DNA from: Pseudopyrenochaeta lycopersici | Taxonomy: Eukaryota > Ascomycota > Dothideomycetes > Pleosporales > Pseudopyrenochaetaceae | DNA length: 64,000 nucleotides | Assembly (NCBI GenBank): GCA_003313425.1 | Contig: NHZP01000029.1 | Coordinates: forward strand, 664,338-728,337 | Direction: 5' to 3' | In this document: positions 48,253 through 59,006 of the stretch, in pieces | Numbering within the stretch: the stretch's first letter is position 1 | Layout: the number at the start of each line of letters is the position of its first letter | Translations under genes and position numbers: made by a program | Notes under the pieces: model-generated | Databases searched by the model: none | What the model saw: only the letters and a program-made list of their open reading frames with translations | Told to the model about the DNA's origin: nothing

Positions 48253-51200
48253 AACGCCTAATAATACTATTTAGGTATACCCTGCATACTCTTAACAAGG
48301 ATAAGAAGTTATTAGAGACACACTACCTTAACGCTTCTACTCTAAAGCAGGAACTAACTAAATAATAACGTAGCTTTACTTAATAAAAGGATAAGCTAGT
48401 TAAAGAATATAATAAGCTTAGTAAGTAGTAATATAAGCTCGTTGCTAACTATAAGACCTTAGAAGGTTTATTATAAGAAATTAACAACGAGCGTAACTCT
48501 GTATTACGCGACTGTTTATTATCTAGCTCTCCTAAGATTTTAGGCCTTACTAGACTTACTCTATTATAGCTAGCCTTAGGAGCTATAAATAAGCTTCTAC
48601 TAAGAGGAATAAGTACGCCTACACAAATCCTTCTATAAGGTAACGCAGTAGGCGGTATTTTTAATAAGTTTAGTTCCCCTTAGCGTGTTCTGCTCTTAAC
48701 TAACCTTCCTCTTACTTGCGAATACTAAACATCCCTAGGCGATATAGTAACGCTAAGCCTTTATCTAACTAAGCTCTACTATAAGATTAAGAGGTTATAT
48801 TAGTTTTTATCTATAAAGAATAAGTAAATTTAGGTGCCTCTAGTATACTCTAGGAGTCCTAATCTTTATAGGTACATTATAAAGATGCTTAACTATTTTA
48901 AAAATAACAGGTTAGACTAGTAATATAATAATATGTAAGCATAATTTATCTTTTAAGCTACTAGCAGTTCTACTTAAACCTTACTGCAAGAGCCTAATAA
49001 GTTTTTATGTTAATATAAGGACAACTTTAAGTATTTTTATGTCCTTAACTCTATCTTTAGCGACTGCAACTACTATGTTACAGTAGAATAGTAATATAAT
49101 ACTTTAGTCTTCTTAGAATATAGCTTGCTAGAATACCCTACTATAGTTAAAGCATAGGCTCTGTTCTAGACAGAGTTTAACGCTATTACTACTTAGCTTA
49201 GATAGATTACTATAACTTAAGCGTATAAGCTTTAGGCTAAGCTTCTAGGCTATCTCTAACAGAGCCTTAGCAGCGCGCCCGCTGTCTATACTACTGCTAA
49301 CTTCTAATCTCTTTACAATATAATTAATAATACATGTTAGAGCTACAACCTCTAGTAATTACCTTAGTATCTCGCTAATTAAATAAAAGGGCGTAACGCG
49401 CTAGCTAGACTAAGCCTAGCACCGCCTTATAAATTTGTTCTAAGGACAGCGGCAGATAAGCCTATTAAGAAAGCTAGTAAGCCTACTCTAGGCCTACGTC
49501 TGTTATTTAAAGATAATAGAATAGGTAACTATAAGCTAGCTAACAGTCCTAAGCCTTATAACGCGGACTCTAGCTGTAACTAGTATTAAGGAAATCTACG
49601 CAGTAACCTAGCTACTAATTATTACGTGCACGTAAGCCTAGAGACTAGTAACTCTAACTATAAAAAAGCCTCTAATAGTAATAGTAATAAAGCTAAAGTT
49701 ATTATTTATTTAGGGGAAGAGTAACCCTAGATAAAAGTCCTTTGTCTAGAGTTAATAATTAGTCTTAGGAAACTACGCTAGCTACTACTTACTAAGGTAG
49801 TATATATAAGCCTATAGCGCAGGCACTCCTATAACGCACGCAGGCTGTCTAGAAAGATAAGCTATATCTAGACAGCCTAGACTAGTTTACTTTTATAAGT
49901 ATAATTAGATAATAAGAAAACGCCCCCTACGTCGCCCGGACATTAGCAGACAACAGAGTAGATACAAACTTTATCTTACAGCAGTTCCTCTAGCTTACCT
50001 AAGGGTTCTAACTAATTCCTCTTATTACGCCTATTATATATAAAAGATATAAAAGCGTTACTTTAGAATCTATTACTTATAGAGTTAAATTCTATATAAA
50101 AATTAATTCCTACTTTAAGTATACTTCTGCCTATATTCTTAACTAGTATAAGGCCTTTAACTTAGTGTTAGGATTCTGCTAGAGGAAACTATACGTACTA
50201 CGCTTTAATTACTATTAGGGTATAATTAAATTCTCTAACGTATACTACTAAATAGAATGCTAGTAACACTTATATATACTATAAGTTGTCTGCGAGCAAG
50301 CTACGCCTAACGCCTCTACACAGCCTAGTTCCTCTACAGATAGCAGGAATAAAGGCAAGACTAGCTAACAACAAGTAAATTTAGATACCGCAGCCTTAGT
50401 AAAGCTAGATAATAAATACTAAGTACTATACTAGTAAACTAAACCTGCAGTAGGTATTAAGGTTATCTTACTAAGAGCTATTCGGGCGTTTACTAAATAA
50501 AAAAACTACCCTCTATTTATAATAGTTCGTCGCTTACTACTAGAAGTGTTATAGAAAATCTATTACGTAGTAGTATAAAAGGACTATAATAAGTTCTTTA
50601 ACCCTCCTAAGGAAGTCTTATTAAAAGATATCCTACCTCTACACCTACTTAAAGAATATACCTTAATTATTTCTGTGTTTAATAAAGTAGCTACAGCTAA
50701 GCTCTTAGATTACTTAGAATATAACTATAAGATTAAGCTTAAGCTAGGAGCTAAGGTGCTTAATTATTAAGTAAGACTATTTTCTAGTAAATAGTTTAAA
50801 GCTATTAAGTAATATATTTAAAAGATAGAGGCCTAGGATTTTATCTTCTAGGGACCCTCTACTATATAAAATAACTTACTTATTATTACTAAACCTAGCA
50901 GTAGTATCTAAGTCTACGTAGATTATTAAGACCTTAATAAAGCCTCTATTAAAGATTAATACCTAATTCCTTTCTTCTATAAGACTTTAGCTAAGCTTAA
51001 TAAAGCTGTTATCTTTTCTAAATTTAATATTATGCACGCTTTTTATTAAATTCGCATAAAGCCTAGTTTAGAGTAGCTTACTACCTTCTCTACGCGTTAG
51101 AGCACTTATTAATACTGCGTGATACCTATAGGCCTCTATAATGCTCTAGCTACATTTTAAAGAGTAATTAATAGCGCTCTTTTTAAGTACCTTAATAAGT

Positions 51201-52944
51201 TTTATACTACCTATCTAGATAATATCTTAGTTTTCTTAGAATTAGTAGAAGCCTATATAGAGTATGTAAAAAAGGTACTTACGCGCCTTAAGGAAAAAGA
51301 GTTCTATATAGACCTGCGCAAATTAGAATTTTATATAAACTATATTAAGTTCCTAAGTATAATAATTATAAATAAGAGTATTAAAATTAACCTTAAGAAG
51401 ATTAAGGCTGTATAGTAATAGGAAACACTAAAGACTACCTAAGATATACTTACTTTCTTTAGGTATACTAGCTTCTCCTAGCGCTTTATTAAAGGCTACT
51501 TAAAGATAGCGTTACTACTTATATGCCTTATTAAGGCTACTGTTATAGAAAAGAAAAGTAGTAATCTTAATAAACCTACCTATAAGAAGGTTTATTATAA
51601 GCTAATTATATAAGAGGAGGAGGAAGTAAAAGCTTTTAAGGCTCTTAAAGCAGCATTTCGTGTAGGCGTAGTATTAAAGTATTTTAATCCTACTAAGTAA
51701 ATCTATATCTTTACTAATATATTAAGATAAGTATTAGGCAGGGTTATAAAGTAATATAATAATAAGGACGTCTTATAACCTATTACTTTCTTTTAAAGAA
51801 ATACTCCCTAGCAGAGTGTAACTATAATATCTATAATCTTAAACTTATAGTAATTATATAGGTATTTAAGGAATAGGAGCCTAAACTTATAGGCTCTTCT
51901 TAACTAATATAGGTAATAACAGACTATAAGAACCTAGAATAGTTTATAATAACTAAAAAACTTAGCTAATAGTAAGTATAGTAGTCCTTATTTCTTAGCT
52001 AGTTTAACTTTAAGATTATCTATGCTTCTAGGGAAACTAATAGTAAAGCAGACGCTTTAAGCTATTAACCTTAGGATACTCTAATAGACGTAGAAGACCC
52101 TTATTACAGTACACGGGCTGCTATTCTTAGACCCTAAGTGCTCTCCCTAAGTATATAACTAGCAGTTGCAACAGCTTTACGCGCCTTAGCTTTTAGTTAA
52201 CCTAAGTCCCTAGACTAAATATCCTAGGAATAAGCTAAGGTAGTGTAATTTTACTTTACCTGCGCTCGTAAAACAGACTTTCCTATAGAATTTAATAATA
52301 ATAATAATAATCCTACGCCTATTAATAGTATAATAGATCCTTCGCTGCTCTGTTATGAGGACGACTATTAGTTAACAGAAGAAATCCTAGACGCCGCGTA
52401 CGCTAACAACGCTATAGCTAAAAAGGCCTTCAAAGCTATTAATATAGAAACTACTAAATTACTATTATAGTTTTATAAGAATAGCTACTATTTCTCTACT
52501 ACAGACCTGTTAAGCATAGGTAAAAGAGCTTCCTAACGCCTATAGATAGATAAGACTAGGCTTTACGTGCCTCCTAACCCACGGTTACGCTGACGCATTA
52601 TAGAGTTATGTTACGACTATTAAATTACTGGTTATAAGAGCCCTCGCAACACGTTCTTCCTTATGTACTCGCAGTATTACTAGCTAAAGATGCACCTGTT
52701 GATTAAACGGTATTGCAACGCGTGCGCTACTTATTGCTAAACAAAAAGCCCTTAGGACAGTAAGTATAGTTACTTGCGGCTACTACTAGTACCTTATAGA
52801 CGCTAGATAGAAATTTTAGTTAATTTTATTTAAGATTTACCTGCCTCTTAGCTAGATAGCTGTACTTTTAAGAATATCCTTATTATTATAGACCGCCTTA
52901 TAAAAAGACAGTATTTTTTCCTTATATATAGCTATACTACAGCT
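48253..52944 (+). pseudogene. Element B gag-pol (right arm), Ty3/Gypsy type
   Basis: Plus-strand counterpart of the left-arm copy, starting inside gag. Reverse transcriptase box YLDN is at 51212-51223 (TAT CTA GAT AAT), where YLDD is usual. RNase H is near 51,620-51,840. The integrase zinc-binding cysteines (YCNACATY, 52,711-52,730) are followed by the LPASQLDSCTFKNILIIVDR segment around 52,850. Stops are frequent. It is interrupted by hAT copy 2 at 52,945. Confidence 0.8.
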
Positions 52945-54718
52945 TAGGGATGCACAAAATTTAGTAATTACTAATTAGTAAATAGTAATTACTAAAGGTA
53001 CTTAGTAATTACTATTAGTAATTACTAAAGGTACTTAGTAATTACTATTAGTAATTACTAATTTTTACTTAGTAATTACTAATTACTAATTACTAATTAC
53101 TAAAGGTATACTTAGTAATTACTAATTACTAATTACTAATTACTAAATTATAAATTAGTAAAAATTTAGTAATCTATATTTTATATTATATAGTTACTAG
53201 TAGTAAAATCTAGATTCTTTAACTATTAGAGACTAGAATATATTAATAAATTGTATATTAAAAAAAAAGTAATTAAATTTAAATAAAAAATCTTTATTAA
53301 TCTATTAAACTAACTAAATTTATAAAACTAACTAAATAAACACTACTATTATATATTAATAATATTTAGACTAAAATATCTTATTATTCTATATATTATA
53401 GTATAGTAATATATAATATTATAATTATATAGTATAATACTATATTAAATTATTACTACTAGGACTTATATTTCTACTATTTCTACTATTTCTACTAGTA
53501 TTAGAACTTGAATTAGTACTAGTATTAAAACTAGTTATACTAGTAGTACTTTTATCTTCTACATTAAAATCTTCTTCTATTTCTTCTTCTTCTTCTATAT
53601 TTATCCTTTCTTTTTCTTCTTCTTTTCCTTTCTTTTGTTTATTATTATAATTACTAATTATATTATCTTTAAAAAATAAATTATCATTTATAATTTCTTC
53701 TTTATCTACTAGACTATTTAATTCCTTTAATATAATTAATTTTTTAATAGTACTAGATAATAATCTATTTCTAGATTTAGTTACTATATTAGCTGTTTTA
53801 GAAAAAGTAGATTCACTAGGATTAGAAGTAGCTAATATAGCTAAATAGTCTTTAGCTATTTTATATATTATAGGAAATCTATCTTTATTAGTATTATAGT
53901 AGTTTTCTAGAGTTATATTCTTAGTTATTCTAGGTTCTTTTAAATATAGTTCTACTTTGTTCTCTATACAGTTACTATTAATAGATTTATTAGGTAATAT
54001 AAATATTTTATTATTACTATTATAGTAAGTTATCTATTTATATATATATATAACTATTACTAATTATATATAGATATAATTAAAAGCTTTATAAATAAGC
54101 TTATAATTACTTCTAAAGAAGTAGATAATATAAAAGCTAAACTAGCTATTAAAGAGAATTATTTTACTTTAAAAAAGGAGTTTATTAAAGAAGATTTCTA
54201 TTTTTTAAATAATTTAAATCTTTATAATAAAGAGTTTTATACTCTAGAAAAGATTAAATTAAGTAGAAGCTTTTATAATTTATATAAAGATTTTATAGCT
54301 TCTAATTTAGAAGCTATAGATTTCTTAAATTCTTTAGGTAGTTTAGATTAGCTAGTTTTTTATTTAATATATATTTTTTTAGTAAGACTATATTATATTT
54401 TCTAATTCTTATTATTTCTAAATTTCTAGAATATTATATATAATAATATAGATAGAAAGAGTAGTTTATAAATCTATAGTTAAAATTTTATATTTAATAA
54501 GTTTAATTTACTATATATAGTTATAATATAAAAATATTATAAGCTTTAGATATAGAACTATCAAAATATAGAGTTTCTATTTTTAGAATTTTACTAATTA
54601 CTAAATAGTAACTTAGTAATTACTAATTACTTAGTAATTACTAATTACTTAGTAATTAGTAATTACTAAAGGTACTTAGTAATAGTAATTACTATTACTT
54701 AGTAAATATGCAACCCTG
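52945..54718. mobile_element. hAT derivative copy 2 (right arm)
   Basis: Mirror of 40,289-42,060, from TAGGGATGCACAAAAT to ATATGCAACCCTG. The first base of the left end is T where the related fragment at 10110 has C, which fits a C-to-T change. It contains the transposase tail on the minus strand and the companion ORF tail on the plus strand. Confidence 0.75.
53440..54017 (-). pseudogene. hAT transposase C-terminal fragment (right arm)
   Basis: Mirror of 40,990-41,567 with the same open frame and dimerisation segment. Confidence 0.78.
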
Positions 54719-54995
54719 GTTTACATACAGTTTCCCTAAACGAGTGTATTTAGTATATTTTAAGTTTAAATTTAGTATAATATAATAAATAATATTGTCC
54801 CTAAAATACTTATTATAAGCGAATTTAGCGATAGTTTTAGTATAGAGGATTTTATTGTAAAGACGTAGATTACGAATCTAGGACTTAGACAACATTTTGT
54901 CTTATATTACTACAGACGCGGGGTACGCCGCCTTTAAGCTAATCTAGCTATACATTACATAATTTAAGACGAATCCTAAAGAAGGAGAGGGATAG
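54719..54995 (+). pseudogene. 3' end of element B beyond the hAT insertion (right arm)
   Basis: Runs from the hAT end to the polypurine tract GAAGGAGAGGGATAG just before TGTTAGG. Damaged coding remnant; mirror of 40,012-40,288. Confidence 0.5.
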
Positions 54996-55389
54996 TGTTA
55001 GGATCTGAAATCCCGGACAGGGAGGGAGAGCCTTAGGTGCTGACAGCTAGTTAGGAAGCGCTAGTGTTCTACTCTGTTACGTGTTACGTAACCGCTCGCT
55101 CTGCTAAGGACGAGCGCTCGCAGCGCTCGCAGCGAGCGTAACAAGCGCGTTATGTATATAGATCACCATAATAAACCCTTATAGCTTATTATGTTTAACT
55201 TAATATTATACTCTATAGTATAGTAATAGTAATACTAATTATTCTTAACCCTTAGTACTCTTTACAGAAGCGCCCTCTTACTGTCTTAGTATTAAACCCC
55301 CTTTTTATCTAGTTCCTTACTCCATCCCGGAGAACTAACCTTGCAATCTTATTGGCTATCCCTACTGGTAGTTTTTAAGATTCATTACA
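54996..55389 (+). repeat. Probable 3' LTR of element B (right arm)
   Basis: It begins TGTTAGGATCTGAAATCC right after a polypurine tract and may end at ATTCATTACA (TG...CA), 394 bases. The last 200 bases recur at about 13,590-13,830. I find no matching 5' LTR in the loop, so the assignment rests on position and end bases. Confidence 0.55.
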
Positions 55390-55459
55390 TCTTTATACCT
55401 TATACTAAAATTAAAATTTAACTCTTTTAACTCTATTATTATATAAAAGTATTTATATT

Positions 55460-57365
55460 ATGTCTAGAAAAATCTTTTCTAAACAAAATTTATTAAGTCC
55501 TAATTTAGAATTACCTAGTATAGCTAATTTAGCTCCTATATTTAGAGATAGAAAATTTAAATTAGAACTACTACCTTATAAAGAAGGAGAATCTAGATTA
55601 TTTAAAGCTAGTTGTAATAGTTGTAATTATAGTACTAAATTAAAGTAGCCTATTAATACTAGTAATTTAACTATACATTTTAAAGCTAAGCACTTTACTA
55701 TAAATAATACTATTAGTATAGATAAAGATATAGAAAGTAATTCTAATATAGATTATAGTACTAGTAGTACTACTAATACTTTAAATAATTATTTTAGAAA
55801 TTCTAATATAAAAATAAAGACCTAGCTTTATCTTTTTTAGTAAAGAAGAATATAAAATTAATCTATTATATTTTATTATATCTAATAATTTACCTTTTAG
55901 TATAGTAGAAAGTAGTAGTTTTAATAATTTTATAAAATATTTAAAAGATGATATACCTACTATAAGTAGAACTACTATAAAAAGAGAACTAGACAGCTTT
56001 TATACTTTAGAAGTAAATAAACTAAAAATACTTTTAAAAAATAATAATAGTAAATATTCTATTACTTTAGACAAATGGCGATCTAATAATAATATAGGTT
56101 TTTTAGCTATAACTTTACATTTTTTAGATATTAACTTTAGATTTAAAAGTTATTTAATAGGTTTTAAAGATCTTAATAATTTTAAATCTTATACTAGTAG
56201 TATTATCTATAAGATAGTTAATAGTATATTAAAAGATTTTAATATAAGAAATAATATTATAAGTATAACTAGAGATAATGCTTCTAGTATTAATAGTACT
56301 ATTAAGTTAATAAAAGATAGTTATAATTCTAAATTTAACTATAATATTATAGATATAAAGTGTGTAGCACATATATTAAATCTAATTAGTAATAATTTTC
56401 TAGACTATACCTTTTTTACTATTAATAATACTAAAAAATTTAATAATAATCTAAATACTATAATAGAAAAACTTAATAAAGATAATAATAGTATAGATTT
56501 TATTAATAATAGAAAAGCCTTACCTATAACTATTAGAAATATTATTAATAAATTTAAATATAATTATTTTTCAAAAAATAACTTTAAAAAGGTAGTTAAG
56601 GATAGTAAATTAAGTAATATAGGCCCTAAAATACTTATAAAAGATAATAGTACTAGATAGCTCTCTACCTATAATATGTTAGATAGATTTATTTATTTTA
56701 AAGATGAGATTATATATATTATCAATAAAGCTAATAGCTTATCTAATAAAAAGAAAAAAGATCTAAATTTAGAATCTTTTACTATAAAAATAGAAGATTA
56801 GAATTATTTAATAAAAATAAAGTTAATTTTAGAAATATTTCAAAAACCTACTATAAAATTACAAGGTTTTACTAGTAATTCTTATACTATAATATATATA
56901 ACTTAACTATATAAAAAATTAATAGATATACTTTATTTTATAGAAGAAAAAGACTTATTATTAAAAGAAGGAATACAACAAGCTATAGATAAATTATTAT
57001 TTTATTATCCTATAAATAATACTAATATAGATAAATTAAAAGATCTATATATAGTAACTTTATTAGATCCGCATTTTAAATTAGATATATATAATAGTTT
57101 AGATTTTAATAGTATAATAGTAGATAATATAAAATTATATTTTATAGAAATATGTAATAGATATAAAAAAAATATAATATAGAGAGTAATAATAGTATAA
57201 ATATAAATAGTAGTTTTAATTCTAGTTCTAGTTTAGATATACTAAATACTATAGAAGATAATTATAATAGTAATAATAAAATATTTATATTACCTAATAA
57301 ATCTATTAATAGTAACTGTATAGAGAACGAAGTAAAACTATATTTAAAAGAACCTAGAATAACTA
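55460..57365 (+). pseudogene. hAT transposase, truncated (right arm)
   Basis: ATG at 55460 starts MSRKIFSKQNLLSP. A BED-type zinc finger is readable as CNSC (residues 52-55), then LTIHFKAKH after the stop at 55646 (TAG at a probable Trp). After a frame change near 55,810 the catalytic domain shows SITLDKWRS (56,061-56,081, Trp codon intact), TRDNASSIN, CVAHILNL and LDPHFKL. The conserved TRW...STYNM segment reads TR-stop at 56658. Other stops fit G-to-A or C-to-T. The frame leaves transposase sequence after KEPRIT near 57,365, so the dimerisation tail is lost; that tail is found in copy 2. The protein would have been a nuclear DDE-type enzyme. Confidence 0.85.
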
Positions 57366-57497
57366 TATATATATCTATACTACCTTTTATTTTATTCTTT
57401 AAAAATAACAAATAAGATCCTTATCTACTATCTATATCTACTAGTAAATCTACTTTATCTTTTTATTTTACTATAGTTTTTTTAAACTATAGTTAAA

Positions 57498-58262
57498 ATG
57501 CTTACTAAATCTACCTTTATCTCTACTATTATTAATAATAGTATAGTAGTTAAATCTACTAAACTAGACTCTACTATAAAGGCTATAATTAATAATTATA
57601 GAAATTTTAAAGGTAAGTTATATTATTATTAATAATAATAATTAAATATATTAATTTTATATTAGATAAAAACTCTATATATATTATAGATTATTTAAAT
57701 ACTTTAAGAATAGTTTATATTTAAGTAGACTAAGCTATTATAAAAAAGATAGAGTTAAAGCTACGTTAAGTAAGTTTAATATAATTAATATTATTTAAAA
57801 AAGACTTTCTTAATATTATTATAGATCTATTAAGAAAAGTAAATATAGAAATAGAACTATAGATAATTCTCTTTCTACTACTTTAGAAAGTATTAATAAA
57901 TACTTAATTAATATAAGTATTTTATTTAAAGATTATAGTAAGTTATCTATTCATATATATATAACTATTACTAATTATATATAGATATAATTAAAAGCTT
58001 TATAAATAAGCTTATAATTACTTCTAAAGAAGTAGATAATATAAAAGCTAAACTAGCTATTAAAGAGAATTATTTTACTTTAAAAGAGGAGTTTATTAAA
58101 GTAGATTTCTATTTTTTAAATAATTTAAATATTTATAATAAAGAGTTTTGTACTCTAGAAGAGATTAAATTAAGTAGAAACTTTTATAATTTATACGAAG
58201 ATTTTATAGCTTCTAATTTAGAAGCTATAGATTTCTTAAATTCTTTAGGTAGTTTAGATTAG
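57498..58262 (+). pseudogene. hAT companion ORF (right arm)
   Basis: Mirror of 36,745-37,509, downstream of and in the same direction as the transposase. It begins at ATG 57498, has a probable intron starting GTAAGTTATA, and the last readable part is KEVDNIKAKLAIKENYF followed by EEIKLSRNFYNLYEDF. The family is not recognised. Confidence 0.5.
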
Positions 58263-58580
58263 CTAGTTTTTTATTTAATATATATTTTTTTAGTAAGACT
58301 ATATTATATTTTTTAATTCCTATTATTTCTAAATTTCTAGTATATTATATATTATAATATAGATAGAAAGAGTAGTTTATAAATCTATAGTTAAGATTTT
58401 ATATTTAATAAGTTTAATTTACTATATATAGTTATAATATAAAAATATAGAGTTTCTATTTTTAGAATTTTACTAATTACTAAATAGTAACTTAGTAATT
58501 ACTATTACTAAAGAGCTTTTACTACTACGTAATAGTAATTACTATTACTTAGTAAATATGCAACCCTGAGTAGATATAAG

Positions 58581-59006
58581 CAGTGATGGGCAAAAATTAG
58601 TAATTACTATTTTGTCAAATTTTTTAAAAGGTTTATATTAAATTACTTAGTAATCCTAAAATTCTAAAATTCTAGAATAGAATACTACTTAATCTAAAGA
58701 TTAATTTTAGAATTTGAGGATTTCCTAAATAGGCCTAGTTCCTTAATAATATAATTTTTAAGAAAAAAAATAGTAAGCTAAATAGTAATTACTAATTTAC
58801 TAATTTAGCTTACTAGTTTTTGTCTTCTTAAATTTTTTCCTAAAGAACTAACCCTATTTAGGAAATCCTCAAATTCTAAAATTAATCTTTAGATTAAGTA
58901 GTATTCTATTCTAGAATTTTAGAATTTTAGGATTACTAGGTAATTTAATATAAACCTTTTAAAAAAATAGTAATTACTATTTTTCAATAGTAAGCTCCTA
59001 TCACTG
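58581..59006. mobile_element. hAT-type MITE, 426 bases, right arm
   Basis: CAGTGATGGG to CCTATCACTG, flanked by GATATAAG on both sides (58573-58580 and 59007-59014). Mirror of 36,002-36,426, one base longer. Confidence 0.95.
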
